Notes under the pieces: generated by a model | Told to the model about the DNA's origin: nothing | Databases searched by the model: none | The model's input: only the letters and a program-made list of their open reading frames with translations | In this document: positions 16,591-27,154 of the stretch, piece after piece | How positions within the stretch are numbered: position 1 is the first letter of the stretch | How the letters are laid out: every line of letters starts with the position of its first letter | From: Arthrobacter stackebrandtii | Lineage (GTDB): Bacteria > Actinomycetota > Actinomycetes > Actinomycetales > Micrococcaceae | Direction of reading: 5' to 3' | DNA length: 64,000 bases | Assembly (NCBI RefSeq): GCF_017876675.1 | Contig: NZ_JAGIOI010000001.1 | Span: 2,356,001-2,420,000 of the forward strand | Made by a program: the position numbers and the translations under genes

Positions 16591-18012
16591 CTACACTCGG
16601 GAGGCCGAGACGCCCAGGCGGGTGGCGGCGTCGTACGTGTAAACCGGCTTGCCACCGATGAACACCTGCGTTGCCCGCTGCATGACGTCCAGCGGGTCCC
16701 CGCTCCACAGCACCAGGTCCGCATCCTTGCCCACCTTCAGCGAGCCGATCCGCGCGTCCAGGCCCAGTACCTTGGCAGGGTTGATCGTGATGGCGCGCAG
16801 CGCAACATCGCGGTCCAGGCCCTCGCGCACGGCGAACGTCGCCTGGTGGACCAGGAAGTTGATCGGCACCACGGGGTGGTCGGTGATGATGGAAATTTCG
16901 ACGCCGGCTCCCGCCAGCCTGCCCGGGTTGGCGATGGAGCGGGCGCGCAGCTCCGGCTTGGACTTGCTGGTGAACAGGGGCCCGATCAGCACGGGCGTGC
17001 CGCGCTCGGCCAGAACATCGGCGAGCACGTGCGCCTCGGTGCCGTGGTCGATCACCAGGTCGTAGCCGAACTCGTCCGCGAGGCGGATGGCCGTGGCGAC
17101 GTCGTCCGCGCGGTGGCAGTGCTGGCGCCAGGGAATCTCGCGGCGCAGCACCATGGCGAGCGCCTCCATCTGGGCGTCACGCGGGCGCGGCTCCGGCAGT
17201 GCCATCCAGTTCTGCGCGGCCATGAACGCCTGCCGGATCACCAAGGCCGTGCCCAGCCGGGTGGAGGGGGTCTTTTTCTTTTCGCCGTAAACACGCTTGG
17301 GATTCTCGCCGAGGGCAGACTTCAGGCCGCTGGGGGAGCGCAGCACCATTTCCTCGATGTAGCGCCCGTGCGTGTGCATGGCCACGGCCAGCCCGCCGAT
17401 CGGGTTGCCGGAGCCCGGGTTGACGTTGACCGCGGTGATGCCGCCGGCCAGTGCGTCGTCAAAGCCGGGGTCAAAGGGGTCCACGGCGTCAATCGCCCGG
17501 ACCGCCGCCATGACGGGGTCCGTCATCTCGTTGACGTCGCTCGTGGAGCCTAGCTCGCCCTCGGGGTCCATGCCCAGGTGCACGTGCGCGTCGATGAAGC
17601 CCGGCAGCAGCCACTGGCCCTTCGCATCGAGCACGTCGGCACCCTCCGGGACCTGGACGGAGGCGCCCAGACCAAGAATCTTGCCGCCTTCCACCAGCAC
17701 TGTGCCCTCAAACGGTGCACCTTCAACTGGCACCACATGGGCGTTGGTGATGGCGAGGACACGCTTCTTTGCCGCGGCCGCGGCTTCGCGGATTGTGGCG
17801 CTGATGGTTGCCGTGTCAGGCTTCTTGGCCGCGGCGGGGACGGGCTTTTTGCCGCCCTTGACCGGTTTCGCAGCGCCGGCACCGGCACTCCCGGCGGCAG
17901 CTCCGGCCGGCTTCATGGGAATCGAACCCGGCTTTCCCGCTGGAGCAGCGGCCCTGCGCGTCACCCGACCAGGGATAAATCCGGGGGTGGGGGTGGGCTG
18001 TGAGCTGCTCAT
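16591..18012 (-). CDS. Amidohydrolase (imidazolonepropionase-like)
   Basis: A 473-residue metal-dependent hydrolase. The metal site signature GFIDAHVHLGM is near residue 142, with further candidate ligands in HCHRADD, DHGTEAH and IITDHPVV. The C-terminal composite beta domain shows INPAKVLGLDARIGSLKVGKDADLVLWSGDPLDV, the hallmark of the family. The first about 70 residues are an unusual Pro/Ala/Lys-rich extension (AAKPVKGGKKPVPAAAKKP) without a signal peptide, which may be disordered. The substrate is unknown; related enzymes act on cyclic amides or peptides. The gene stands alone. Confidence 0.9.
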   Translation of the reverse strand: MSSSQPTPTPGFIPGRVTRRAAAPAGKPGSIPMKPAGAAAGSAGAGAAKPVKGGKKPVPAAAKKPDTATISATIREAAAAAKKRVLAITNAHVVPVEGAPFEGTVLVEGGKILGLGASVQVPEGADVLDAKGQWLLPGFIDAHVHLGMDPEGELGSTSDVNEMTDPVMAAVRAIDAVDPFDPGFDDALAGGITAVNVNPGSGNPIGGLAVAMHTHGRYIEEMVLRSPSGLKSALGENPKRVYGEKKKTPSTRLGTALVIRQAFMAAQNWMALPEPRPRDAQMEALAMVLRREIPWRQHCHRADDVATAIRLADEFGYDLVIDHGTEAHVLADVLAERGTPVLIGPLFTSKSKPELRARSIANPGRLAGAGVEISIITDHPVVPINFLVHQATFAVREGLDRDVALRAITINPAKVLGLDARIGSLKVGKDADLVLWSGDPLDVMQRATQVFIGGKPVYTYDAATRLGVSASRV

Positions 18013-18110
18013 GATTGCCTTTCGCGTGCCAATAAAGCGGACCTTTCCAAGTTATCGCGTTTGCCGTGCCAAGGTGACGGGGCACACCGGTGCTGGCATA
18101 GGCTGGGGCG

Positions 18111-18860
18111 ATGCACAGCAAAACAGCATTGATCACAGGGGTGGGCCGCACTGTCGGGATCGGCGCCGCCATCGCCCGCGCGCTCGCAGCCGACGGCTGG
18201 AACCTCGTCCTGAACTATTGGCAGGCCTACGACGAACGCATGCCCTGGGGCATCCAGCCGGACGACGTAGGCACGCTCACCGCCGAGCTCGAGGGGGCCG
18301 GCGCCAAGGTGTGGTCCCTGCCCGGCGACCTCGGTGACCCGACCGCCGTCGACCGTTTGATGAACCAGATCGCGCAGGAGGCGGGGCCGCTGGAGGGGAT
18401 GGTGCTCTCGCACTGCGAATCGGTGGATTCGGCCATCCTGGACACCTCGGTGGAGGCCTTTGACCGCCACTTCGCCGTCAACACCCGCGCCGCCTGGCAG
18501 CTGATTGCCGCGTTCGCCCGCCAAGCCACGCCCGACGGCGGCGCCATCGTTGCGCTGACAAGCGACCACACAGCGTTCAACCTGCCGTATGGGGCGTCCA
18601 AGGGTGCACTTGATCGGATCGTGATTGCGGCCGCGCGCGAGCTGGGCGGGCAGGGCATCAGCGCCAACGTCCTCAACCCCGGCCCCGTGGACACCGGCTG
18701 GATGGATGAAGCCACCCGGGAAACCATGGCGGCGCTCCAGCCGGGCGGGCGCCTGGGCACCCCGGAGGACGTGGCGCCGACCGCAGCGTTCCTGCTCTCG
18801 CCGGGCGGGCGCTGGGTGAGCGGCCAGCTGATCAAGTCCGACGGCGGTTTCTCCTCCTGA
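18111..18860 (+). CDS. SDR family oxidoreductase
   Basis: A 249-residue short-chain dehydrogenase with a Rossmann fold. The nucleotide motif is a variant, TGVGRTVGIG (usual TGxxxGIG with an insertion). The catalytic serine is in IVALTSDH and the YxxxK motif in PYGASKGAL. The C-terminus RWVSGQLIKSDGG is typical of 3-oxoacyl-ACP reductase-like members. The substrate is unknown. It is divergent from the amidohydrolase with about 100 bases between them. Confidence 0.9.
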   Translation: MHSKTALITGVGRTVGIGAAIARALAADGWNLVLNYWQAYDERMPWGIQPDDVGTLTAELEGAGAKVWSLPGDLGDPTAVDRLMNQIAQEAGPLEGMVLSHCESVDSAILDTSVEAFDRHFAVNTRAAWQLIAAFARQATPDGGAIVALTSDHTAFNLPYGASKGALDRIVIAAARELGGQGISANVLNPGPVDTGWMDEATRETMAALQPGGRLGTPEDVAPTAAFLLSPGGRWVSGQLIKSDGGFSS

Positions 18861-18953
18861 CGCTTCTCCGCGCAGCGGGTTGGTGCTGTGGTCCAGCTGC
18901 CATCTGGGACCTGTTTTGCCTCGTTCCGTCACGGCTGCGCACGGTTATTTGTT

Positions 18954-19007
18954 AACCATGTGCAGCTCTTGGAGTTGCGCCTGGTTACGGATTAACCGTG
19001 CGCAGGC
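18954..19007. repeat. 54-base dispersed repeat, copy 1
   Basis: The segment aligns without gaps to 27865-27918 (both contain TGCGC, TGGTTA and TGCGCAGGC blocks). It contains a short palindrome around CAGCTCTTGGAG and lies downstream of the SDR gene. Confidence 0.7.
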
Positions 19008-19108
19008 CCGTCATTGAGGCGGCGGAACGCGGCGGTGGCGGCGCGTCGATCGCTGCGGACGTGGCGAATTCATGGAAACCCCATACGGGGTGCCACGGCA
19101 TGCATTGA

Positions 19109-19170
19109 GTTCTGGCTGTTGCGCCCAAATGCACTTCCATAAGTGCGCGTCCCGGTGCAGGAGCCAGAAC
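19109..19170. other. Two-stage hairpin upstream of kdp
   Basis: GTTCTGGCT (19109-19117) pairs with AGCCAGAAC (19162-19170), and inside it GCACTT (19131-19136) pairs with AAGTGC (19141-19146). It sits about 200 bases before kdpF. No gene is seen in 18861-19372 apart from this and the repeat; the kdp promoter must lie here. Confidence 0.45.
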
Positions 19171-19372
19171 CCTGGTACCAAGGCCAGCGCTCGGCGCAAG
19201 AGGTCAGAAGCCCATTCGACCGGGAGCCGGGATAGCCGCCGCGGGCCGGATCAGGAAGCCGTCAAAATTCCCTGCGGCGGCGTCAAGAAGCCGTAAAAAC
19301 AGCTGCCGGCAGCCCTCCCCGGGTGTGCGATTGAGAAAGACATCAACGCACATCGAAAAAGGGGACAAAAAC

Positions 19373-19465
19373 GTGGAACTTCTGACCTGGCTCATTCTGG
19401 GGCTGGTGGGACTGGGGCTGCTGGTGTACCTGCTGGCCGCGCTCATCCGCCCGGAAAAGTGGTGA
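19373..19465 (+). CDS. kdpF: Potassium-transporting ATPase small subunit KdpF
   Basis: A 30-residue single-span membrane peptide starting at GTG 19373 (start MELLTWLILGL, ending ALIRPEKW). It matches KdpF, a lipid-like stabiliser of the KdpFABC complex. GGGGA precedes the start by about 9 bases, and kdpA begins 7 bases after its stop. Confidence 0.9.
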   Translation: MELLTWLILGLVGLGLLVYLLAALIRPEKW

Positions 19466-19472
19466 AGCGGCC

Positions 19473-21128
19473 ATGGAACTGAACACCGCCTCGCTCATCA
19501 CCCAGCTGGCCATCCTGGTGGTGGCCCTCGCCGCCGTCCACCAGCCGCTCGGCGCCCACCTCGCCAGGACGTTCACGGGCCACAAGCACCTGGCCGCGGA
19601 ACGCGGGCTGTACAGGCTCACCGGCGTTGACCCGCAGACAGACCAGCACTGGAAGGTGTACCTGCGCTCGCTGCTGGCGTTCAGCATCGTCTCCGTCGTG
19701 GTGCTGTTCCTCGCCCAGTTGCTGCAGGGTGCCCTGCCCTTCAACCAGGGCATGGGCGCCGTGGACCCTTGGGTTGCCATGAACACGGCCGTCTCCTTTG
19801 TCACCAACACCAACTGGCAGACATATGTGCCGGAGACAACCCTCGGCTTTGGCATCCAGATGATGCTGCTGGCCGTGCAGAACTTCCTCAGCGCCGCCGT
19901 GGGGCTCGCTGTTGTGGTGGCCCTGATCCGCGGCCTGGTCCGGGCCCAGACCAGCAACCTGGGCAATTTCTGGGTGGACCTGGCCCGCGGCACCCTGCGT
20001 GTCCTGCTGCCGCTGGCCGTGGTTGGCGCCGTGGTCCTGATGGTCACCGGCGTCATCCAGAACTGGGGCGGGACCAGCATCCACACCCTTGTCACCGGTG
20101 CCGTGCAAACAGTGCCCGGCGGCCCCGTTGCCTCGCAGGAAGCCATCAAGCTCCTGGGCACCAACGGCGGCGGCTACTTCAACGCCAACTCGGCCCACCC
20201 CTTCGAAAACCCCACCGCATTCAGCAGCCTGTTTGAGGTGTTCCTGATCCTTCTCATCCCGTTCTCCCTGCCGGCCATGTACGGGCGCATGGTGGGCGAC
20301 AAACGCCAGGGCTACACGGTCCTCACCGTCATGGTGGCGTTCTGGCTCATCTCCACCTCCCTCATGGCCTGGGCCATTGCCGCCTTCAGCGGCAGCGGCA
20401 CCGGCGTGGGCGAAGGACTTGAGCAGCGCCTGGGAGTTGCCCCCAGCGCCTTGTTCGCAACAGCCACCACCCTGACCTCAACCGGGGCCGTGAACGTGGC
20501 CCACGACTCCCTGCCGCCCCTGGCCGGCGGGCTCGCCATGCTGAACATGATGCTGGGCGAGATCGCCCCCGGCGGGGTGGGCTCGGGCCTGTACGGGATG
20601 CTGGTCCTGGCCGTGGTGGCGGTGTTCATTGGCGGCCTCATGGTGGGGCGCACCCCGGAGTTCCTGGGCAAGAAGATCGGCGCACCCCAGATGAAGCTGG
20701 TGGCCCTGTACATCCTTGTCACCCCCGCACTCGTCCTGCTGGGCACGGCGATCACCGCCGCAACGCCTGCGCTCGCGGCAGCGGCGCCCGCGGAGGGCCC
20801 GCACGGCTTCAGTGAAATCCTGTACGCCTTCACCTCCGCCGCCAACAACAACGGCTCAGCCTTCGGCGGCATCACCAGCTCCGGCCCGGGGCTGGCCACC
20901 ATGCTGGCGGTGGCCATGTTCATTGGCCGCTTCCTGCCCATCGCACTGGTCCTGGCGCTCGCAGGCTCCCTGGCGAAACAACGCAAAATCCCCGCCACCA
21001 CGGGAACCCTGGCCACGCACGGACCGCTCTTTGCCGTGCTGCTGGGCGGCATCTCCCTGATCCTGACCGCACTCACCTACTTCCCCGCGCTCGCCCTGGG
21101 CCCGGCTGCTGAAGGACTGCTCAAATGA
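19473..21128 (+). CDS. kdpA: Potassium-transporting ATPase subunit KdpA
   Basis: A 551-residue channel-like subunit that binds and passes K+ in the high-affinity KdpFABC pump. It is derived from a KtrB/TrkH-type K+ channel, with about ten membrane spans and four pore loops. Recognisable selectivity segments are [12 protein letters not shown] (near residue 110), [19 protein letters not shown] (near 230), [10 protein letters not shown] and [12 protein letters not shown]. The length matches the family. The start of kdpB overlaps its stop by 4 bases (ATGA). It is expressed when potassium is scarce under control of KdpDE. Confidence 0.97.
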   Translation: MELNTASLITQLAILVVALAAVHQPLGAHLARTFTGHKHLAAERGLYRLTGVDPQTDQHWKVYLRSLLAFSIVSVVVLFLAQLLQGALPFNQGMGAVDPWVAMNTAVSFVTNTNWQTYVPETTLGFGIQMMLLAVQNFLSAAVGLAVVVALIRGLVRAQTSNLGNFWVDLARGTLRVLLPLAVVGAVVLMVTGVIQNWGGTSIHTLVTGAVQTVPGGPVASQEAIKLLGTNGGGYFNANSAHPFENPTAFSSLFEVFLILLIPFSLPAMYGRMVGDKRQGYTVLTVMVAFWLISTSLMAWAIAAFSGSGTGVGEGLEQRLGVAPSALFATATTLTSTGAVNVAHDSLPPLAGGLAMLNMMLGEIAPGGVGSGLYGMLVLAVVAVFIGGLMVGRTPEFLGKKIGAPQMKLVALYILVTPALVLLGTAITAATPALAAAAPAEGPHGFSEILYAFTSAANNNGSAFGGITSSGPGLATMLAVAMFIGRFLPIALVLALAGSLAKQRKIPATTGTLATHGPLFAVLLGGISLILTALTYFPALALGPAAEGLLK

Positions 21129-23260
21129 ACCCCACCAACACCCTTGCCGCACTGCCGCTGGCGTTCCGCAAGCTGAACCCCCGCCAAATGGTCCACTCGC
21201 CCGTCATGTTTACGGTGCTGATCGGCTCCATGGTCTGCACAGCCGTGAGCATCCAGCAGCTGGCCACGGGCTCAACCACGGCCGTCTTCTCCATCATCGT
21301 CACGGTGTGGCTCTGGCTGACCGTGCTGTTTGGCAACCTGTCCGAGGCCATTGCCGAGGGGCGCGGCAAGGCGCAGGCCGACAGCCTCCGCGCCGCCCGC
21401 ACCTCGGTCATGGCACGACGCCGGACCCGGGCCCTGATGCCGGCCGGTGGGTCAGGCGCGGGCCGGGACGGTGACGCCGAGGCCGGGCATGACGAGGAGC
21501 TGGTCCCCGGCACCGACCTCAAGGTGGGCGACATTGTCATCTGCGAGGCGGGGGACCTCATCCCCGGCGACGGGGACGTCATCGAAGGCCTGGCCAGTGT
21601 GGACGAGTCCGCCATCACCGGCGAATCCGCGCCCGTCATCCGCGAATCCGGCGGGGACAGAAGCTCCGTCACGGGCGGCACCATGGTGCTCTCGGACCGG
21701 ATCGTCATCCGCATCACCGCGGCCAGCGGCAAGACTTTCCTGGACCGGATGATCTCCCTGGTGGAGGGCGCCACCCGGCAAAAGACGCCCAATGAGATCG
21801 CGTTGAACGTGTTGCTGGCCTCGCTGACCATCGTGTTCGTGGTCTGTGCCATGACGCTGGCCCCCATGGCGAACTTCGCCAACGCCCTGCCCACCCCCGT
21901 GGTGCTGGTGGCGCTGCTGGTCTGCCTGATCCCCACCACCATCGGCGCCCTGGTTCCGGCCATCGGTATCTCCGGCATGGACCGGCTGATCCAGCGCAAC
22001 GTCCTGGCCACCTCCGGCCGGGCGGTGGAAACCGCCGGTGACATCACCACCCTCCTGCTCGACAAGACCGGCACCATCACCTATGGCAACCGCCGTGCCG
22101 TTGCCTTCCTGGCGGCCGACGGCGTGGACCGCCAGCTGCTCATCGATTCGGCACGCCTGTCCTCGCTGGCGGACGAGACACCCGAGGGCCGCTCCATTGT
22201 CGACCTGGCAGTGGAGCTGGCCGGGGGCGCCGGGGAGGTGCCGGGCCTGGACGCAACGGCAACGCTCACACCGGAGGTGGAGGTCATCGAGTTCAGCGCC
22301 GTGACCCGCATGAGCGGGCTGAACCTGCCCGCGGGCCATCCCGCCAACCCAACCCCGGCGGTCCTTGAGGTGCGCAAGGGGGCGGCGTCCGCCGTCGAAC
22401 GCTATGTGAAGGAGCGCGGCGGGTTCCTGCCGCAGAAACTTCAAGAGGCGGTCCTGAAGATTTCCGGGACCGGCGGCACCCCGCTGCTGGTGTCCACGTA
22501 CGGCGGCGGTCGTGCGCAGGTTCTTGGCGTCATCCACCTGGCGGATGTGGTCAAGCCCGGCATGAAGGAACGGTTCGCCGAACTGCGGGCCATGGGTATC
22601 AAGACCATCATGATCACCGGCGACAACAAGATCACCGCCGCCGCCATTGCCGCCGAAGCCGGGGTGGACGACTTCGTTGCCGAGGCCACCCCGGAGGACA
22701 AGCTGGCAGTGATCAAGGCCGAACAGGAGGCCGGGCGCCTGGTAGCCATGACGGGGGACGGCACCAACGATGCGCCCGCCCTGGCCGCGGCGGATGTAGG
22801 TGTGGCCATGAATTCGGGCACCAGTGCGGCCAAGGAAGCGGCCAACATGGTGGATTTGGATTCGGACCCCACCAAGCTCATTGACATTGTGGGCATCGGC
22901 AAGCAGCTGCTGATCACGCGCGGATCGCTGACCACTTTTTCGGTGGCGAACGACGTGGCCAAGTACTTTGCCATTGTGCCGGCCCTGTTTGCCGCAACGT
23001 TCCCGGGGCTGGGGCTGTTGAACATCATGGGGCTGGCGTCGCCCGAGAGCGCCATCCTCTCCGCCGTCATCTTCAACGCCGTCATCATTGTCCTGCTGGT
23101 GCCGCTGGCGCTGCGCGGCGTGAAGTACCGGGCGGTCTCGGCGGCCAAGGCACTGTCCCGGAACCTGCTCATCTTTGGCCTGGGCGGCGTCATTGCCCCG
23201 TTCATTGGCATCAAGCTCATCGACCTGCTGGTCTCCCTCATCCCCACGATTGGTAACTGA
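21125..23260 (+). CDS. kdpB: Potassium-transporting ATPase ATP-binding subunit KdpB
   Basis: A 711-residue P-type ATPase catalytic subunit. The phosphorylated aspartate is D313 in [12 protein letters not shown], the actuator motif is [10 protein letters not shown], and the hinge motif is [17 protein letters not shown]. It carries out ATP hydrolysis coupled to K+ entry through KdpA. An acidic, Gly-rich insertion ([18 protein letters not shown], residues about 109-126) lies in the actuator domain and is longer than in enterobacterial KdpB. It overlaps kdpA by 4 bases and is followed by kdpC after one base. Confidence 0.97.
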   Translation: MNPTNTLAALPLAFRKLNPRQMVHSPVMFTVLIGSMVCTAVSIQQLATGSTTAVFSIIVTVWLWLTVLFGNLSEAIAEGRGKAQADSLRAARTSVMARRRTRALMPAGGSGAGRDGDAEAGHDEELVPGTDLKVGDIVICEAGDLIPGDGDVIEGLASVDESAITGESAPVIRESGGDRSSVTGGTMVLSDRIVIRITAASGKTFLDRMISLVEGATRQKTPNEIALNVLLASLTIVFVVCAMTLAPMANFANALPTPVVLVALLVCLIPTTIGALVPAIGISGMDRLIQRNVLATSGRAVETAGDITTLLLDKTGTITYGNRRAVAFLAADGVDRQLLIDSARLSSLADETPEGRSIVDLAVELAGGAGEVPGLDATATLTPEVEVIEFSAVTRMSGLNLPAGHPANPTPAVLEVRKGAASAVERYVKERGGFLPQKLQEAVLKISGTGGTPLLVSTYGGGRAQVLGVIHLADVVKPGMKERFAELRAMGIKTIMITGDNKITAAAIAAEAGVDDFVAEATPEDKLAVIKAEQEAGRLVAMTGDGTNDAPALAAADVGVAMNSGTSAAKEAANMVDLDSDPTKLIDIVGIGKQLLITRGSLTTFSVANDVAKYFAIVPALFAATFPGLGLLNIMGLASPESAILSAVIFNAVIIVLLVPLALRGVKYRAVSAAKALSRNLLIFGLGGVIAPFIGIKLIDLLVSLIPTIGN

Positions 23261-23261
23261 C

Positions 23262-23858
23262 ATGAACGCCTACGGACGCCAACTCTTCACGGCTTTGCGG
23301 TTCCTTCTCTGCACCACCCTGCTGCTGGGCCTGGCCTACCCTGCCCTGGTCTTTGGCCTGGGCCAGCTCGTGGCCCCGGCCCAGGCCAACGGCTCCATCG
23401 TCACCTCCGGCGGCAAGGCTGCAGGGTCGTCACTGCTGGCGCAGCCGGTCACGGGGGACAAGTTCTTTTACCCGCGGCCCTCGGCTGTGGGCTGGGACCC
23501 CGCGACGTCGTCGGCCAGCAACCTTGGCCCCAACCAGGCCGCCCTGGTGGAGGCCATGGCCAAGAACCGGGCAGAAGTGGCGGCCAGGGAGAAGGTTGCC
23601 CCGGACGCCGTGCCCATCGACGCCGTCACGGCCAGCGGTTCCGGGCTGGACCCGGACATCTCCCCGGCCTACGCCGCCTTGCAGGTGGCGCGGGTTGCGG
23701 CCGCCAACGGCCTCAGCGAGGCTGCCGTGAAGGAATTGGTTGCACAGAACACGAGCACAGGGGTGAACGCCTTCCTGGGCCAGCCCTCCGTCAACACCAC
23801 AACCCTGAACTACTCCCTGGAAGCTGGGCGGAAATCAGCCGCCGGCCTGCGAGAATAA
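23262..23858 (+). CDS. kdpC: Potassium-transporting ATPase subunit KdpC
   Basis: A 198-residue subunit with one N-terminal membrane span (LLCTTLLLGLAYPALVFGLGQL) and an extracytoplasmic domain. The signature FYPRPSAVGWDPATSSASNLGPNQ and the later VTASGSGLDPDISPAYA are diagnostic of KdpC, which stabilises the KdpAB complex. ATG 23262 lies one base after the kdpB stop; earlier in-frame starts fall inside kdpB. Confidence 0.96.
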   Translation: MNAYGRQLFTALRFLLCTTLLLGLAYPALVFGLGQLVAPAQANGSIVTSGGKAAGSSLLAQPVTGDKFFYPRPSAVGWDPATSSASNLGPNQAALVEAMAKNRAEVAAREKVAPDAVPIDAVTASGSGLDPDISPAYAALQVARVAAANGLSEAAVKELVAQNTSTGVNAFLGQPSVNTTTLNYSLEAGRKSAAGLRE

Positions 23859-23861
23859 AGC

Positions 23862-26396
23862 ATGGCGCGCGGCATATTGCGGATCTTCCTGGGGGCGGCC
23901 CCCGGCGTGGGCAAAACCTACTCCATGCTGGAGGAAGGACATGCCCAGGCCGCGGCCGGCGTGGACGTGGTGGCCGGGATCGTCCTGGACCACGGACGCG
24001 AGGCCACCCGGGCGCAGCTCGACGGGCTGGAAACCATTCCGGCCAGGGCCCTCTCGTACCGCGGCGCAGACTTTGAGGAGCTCGACGTTGCAGCGCTCCT
24101 TGCGCGCAAGCCTGCCCTTGCGCTGGTGGACGAATACGCACACAGCAACATCCCGGGGGCGGGCAACGCCAAGCGGTGGCAGGACGTGGAGGAGCTGCTC
24201 GACGCCGGCATCGACGTGTACTCCACCGTCAACGTCCAGCACCTGGCCTCCCTGGGAGACGTGGTGGAGGCCATCACCGGGGTCCGGCAGCAGGAAACCA
24301 TCCCCGACGAGGTGGTGCGCCGGGCCGAACAGATCGAGCTCGTGGACATCCCGCCGGAACTGCTGCGCCAGCGCATGAGTGCCGGCAACGTCTACTCCGC
24401 CGACAAGGTGGATGCCGCGCTGGCCAATTACTTCCGCCTGGGCAACCTCACCGCCCTGCGCGAACTGGCCCTGCTGTGGCTGGCAGACCGGGTGGAGGAA
24501 GGCGTGGCCGCCTACCGGGCCAGCCACGGCATCGCCGAGAACTGGCCCACGCGCGAACGTGTGGTGGTGGGCCTCTCCGGCGGGGCTGAGGGGGAGGTGC
24601 TGCTGCGCCGGGCGGCCCGCATCCTCAGCCGGGTCAGCGGCGGCGAACTGCTGGCCGTGCACGTCCCGCGCGCCGACGGCGTTGCCGGGGACACGCCGTC
24701 GGCCCTGGAAGGGCAGCGCCAGCTGGTGACAGACCTGGGCGGCAGCTACCACTCGGTGGGCGGGGATGACCCCGCCGAGGCGCTGCTGGACTTTGCCGGC
24801 AACGCCGGGGCCACACAGATCGTGATTGGCTCCTCGCGCCGGAAGCCGCGGCTGGGCTTCCTCATGGGGCCCGGCGTGGGAACCCGGGTGGTGCGCGGGG
24901 CCGGCGACATGGACGTGCACATGGTCCCGCACCCGCACAGTGCCGCCGGGGCAGCCGTGCGCAGCCGGGGTGAACTAAACAAGAAACGCGTCGCGGCCGG
25001 ATTTGTGCTGGCCGTCCTGCTGCCCGTGCTCGTCCAATGGGGCACGGGGCCGCTGAACCTGCAGACCACCATGGTCATCCAGCTGGCCGCAGCCATCGCC
25101 ACCGCCCTGGTGGGCGGGCTGTGGCCGGCCGTCCTCGCCGCCGTGTGGGGGACGCTGCTGCTGAACTACTTCTCCGCCCCGCCCGTGGGCACCCTGACCA
25201 TCAACGACCCCGAAAACCTGCTGGCCCTGTTAGTATTCCTCGTGGCAGCCGTGGCTGTGGCGCTCGCCGTGGACCAGTCCGCGAAGCGCTCGCGGGAGGC
25301 AGTTCAGGCCGGGGCCGAGGCCGCCACGCTGAGCGAGCTGGCCCGAGGCATTCTTGCCTCACAGGACACCGTCCAGGTGTTCCTGGAGCAGCTCCGGGAA
25401 CATTTTGGCATGCGCGCGGTGGTGCTTTTTGCGCAGGACGGCGCACCAGGGCGCTGGCGGGTCGAGGCCGCGGCGGGGGAGGACCCGCCGCAGGAGCCGG
25501 GGCAGGCAGACACCGTGGAGGAAGTGTCGGACCACTGGGTGCTGGGGCTGTCGGGGAAGGTGCTGCCGGCCCGGGACCGGCGGCTGCTCAGTGCCTTTGC
25601 GGCCCACCTGCTCGCACTGGAACAGCGTGAGGCGCTGAGCCAGACGCAGCGGGAGAACCAGCAGCTGAGCCAGGACAACATCATCCGCACCTCCGTGCTG
25701 CGGGCCGTCTCCCACGACCTCCGCACCCCGCTGGCCGGGATCAAGCTGGCCGTCAGCAGCCTGCGCCAGACCGAGGTGACGTTCAGCCCCGAGGACGAGG
25801 CCGAGCTGCTCGCCACCATTGAGCACTACGCCGACCGCATGGATGCGCTGGTCGGAAACCTGCTGGACATGTCCCGGCTCAGCGCCCAGATGGTTCGGCC
25901 GGTTGTTGGCCCGGTGGGCTGGGCGGAAGTGCTGCCCGCGGCGCTGCACGGCGTTCCGGCCGCCCGCGTCCGCCGGGACCTGCCGCCCAACATGCCTCCC
26001 ATCGACGCCGACCCCGGCCTGTTGGAGCGCGTCATCGCCAACATTGTGGAGAACGCCGTAAAGTACGCCCCCGAATCCGACATCCTGCTGGTGGGTTCCG
26101 TGGGCGGCAGCGGCAGCGCCACCATCAGCGGCCACCCCGCCAGCGAACTGCGCATCATCGACCACGGCCTGGGCGTCCCGGCGTCGGAGGTGGTGGCCAT
26201 GTTCCGTCCCTTCCAGAGGCTCGACGACGTCTCCTACGGTCCGCATGGCGGCTCCGGGGTGGGCCTGGGGCTGGCTGTTGCGAAGGGGTTCACGGAGATC
26301 ATGGGCGGCGTTCTTGAGGCCGAGGAAACCCCCGGCGGCGGGCTCACCATGACCATCCGGATGCCGCTGTCCACCGGAATTTCCCGCACACTGTGA
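23862..26396 (+). CDS. kdpD: Sensor histidine kinase KdpD
   Basis: An 844-residue membrane sensor of potassium limitation. The N-terminal KdpD domain (residues 1-210) has Walker A GAAPGVGKTYSML and LVDEYAHSN. A universal-stress-protein-like domain follows (to about 355), then four clustered membrane spans (370-480, DUF4118), a GAF-like linker, and the kinase core. The phosphorylated histidine is H618 in VSHDLRTPL; N-box NIVENAVKYAP and G-box GVGLGLAVAKG are present. It starts 3 bases after kdpC and precedes kdpE by 25, so sensor and pump are in one transcript, as is common in actinobacteria. Confidence 0.96.
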   Translation: MARGILRIFLGAAPGVGKTYSMLEEGHAQAAAGVDVVAGIVLDHGREATRAQLDGLETIPARALSYRGADFEELDVAALLARKPALALVDEYAHSNIPGAGNAKRWQDVEELLDAGIDVYSTVNVQHLASLGDVVEAITGVRQQETIPDEVVRRAEQIELVDIPPELLRQRMSAGNVYSADKVDAALANYFRLGNLTALRELALLWLADRVEEGVAAYRASHGIAENWPTRERVVVGLSGGAEGEVLLRRAARILSRVSGGELLAVHVPRADGVAGDTPSALEGQRQLVTDLGGSYHSVGGDDPAEALLDFAGNAGATQIVIGSSRRKPRLGFLMGPGVGTRVVRGAGDMDVHMVPHPHSAAGAAVRSRGELNKKRVAAGFVLAVLLPVLVQWGTGPLNLQTTMVIQLAAAIATALVGGLWPAVLAAVWGTLLLNYFSAPPVGTLTINDPENLLALLVFLVAAVAVALAVDQSAKRSREAVQAGAEAATLSELARGILASQDTVQVFLEQLREHFGMRAVVLFAQDGAPGRWRVEAAAGEDPPQEPGQADTVEEVSDHWVLGLSGKVLPARDRRLLSAFAAHLLALEQREALSQTQRENQQLSQDNIIRTSVLRAVSHDLRTPLAGIKLAVSSLRQTEVTFSPEDEAELLATIEHYADRMDALVGNLLDMSRLSAQMVRPVVGPVGWAEVLPAALHGVPAARVRRDLPPNMPPIDADPGLLERVIANIVENAVKYAPESDILLVGSVGGSGSATISGHPASELRIIDHGLGVPASEVVAMFRPFQRLDDVSYGPHGGSGVGLGLAVAKGFTEIMGGVLEAEETPGGGLTMTIRMPLSTGISRTL

Positions 26397-26421
26397 GGAC
26401 ACCACCTTTGAGGATGCCACG

Positions 26422-27096
26422 ATGACCACCGTGCTGATTGTTGACGACGAACCCCAGATCCTGCGCGCCCTGCAGATCAATCTGCACGCCCACGGCTACA
26501 CAGTCGTTCCGGCGCCCAACGGGACCACCGCCCTGGCCGCCGCGCAAACACAGGCGATTGACGTCGTCGTGCTTGACCTTGGGCTGCCGGACATGGACGG
26601 GCTGGACGTCATTGCCGGGCTGCGGGGGTGGACCGAGGTGCCGATCATCGTGCTCTCGGCCAGGCACGGCAGCCACGACAAGGTGGAGGCGCTCGACGCC
26701 GGTGCGGACGACTATGTGACGAAGCCCTTTGGGCTCGACGAGCTGCTGGCACGGCTGCGGGCTGCGACGCGGCGGGCCGGGCCGCAGACTGCCGAACCCC
26801 TGGTGGAGACGGCGGAGTTCACGGTGGACCTGGCCAACAAGCAGGTGCTGCGGGCAGGGGAGGCGGTGCGCATGACGCCAACGGAGTGGAGCGTGCTGGA
26901 GCTGCTGGTGCGCAACCCGGGTCGCCTGGTCAGCCAGCAGCAGATCCTCACCGAGGTGTGGGGGCCGGCGTACGCGAAGGAGACCCACTACCTGCGCGTG
27001 TACATGGGGCAGCTGCGCCGGAAGCTGGAGCGCGACCCCGCCGCGCCCGTGCACCTGCTGACGGAGGCGGGCATGGGCTACAGGTTTTCGCCCTGA
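26422..27096 (+). CDS. kdpE: Response regulator KdpE
   Basis: A 224-residue OmpR/PhoB-type response regulator. The receiver domain has the phosphoacceptor D52 in VVVLDLGLPDMDG, acidic pair D8/D9 and the conserved lysine in DYVTKPFG. The winged-helix C-terminal domain contains MTPTEWSVLELLVRNPGRLVSQQQIL and ends with the wing ETHYLRVYMGQLRRKLE...GMGYRF. It is the cognate partner of KdpD and activates the kdp operon under low K+. Confidence 0.96.
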   Translation: MTTVLIVDDEPQILRALQINLHAHGYTVVPAPNGTTALAAAQTQAIDVVVLDLGLPDMDGLDVIAGLRGWTEVPIIVLSARHGSHDKVEALDAGADDYVTKPFGLDELLARLRAATRRAGPQTAEPLVETAEFTVDLANKQVLRAGEAVRMTPTEWSVLELLVRNPGRLVSQQQILTEVWGPAYAKETHYLRVYMGQLRRKLERDPAAPVHLLTEAGMGYRFSP

Positions 27097-27154
27097 CCGG
27101 TGATGCCCGCGTCCGGGGCGTTTTCCGCGGCCTGCACTCACCTAGAGTGGAACC

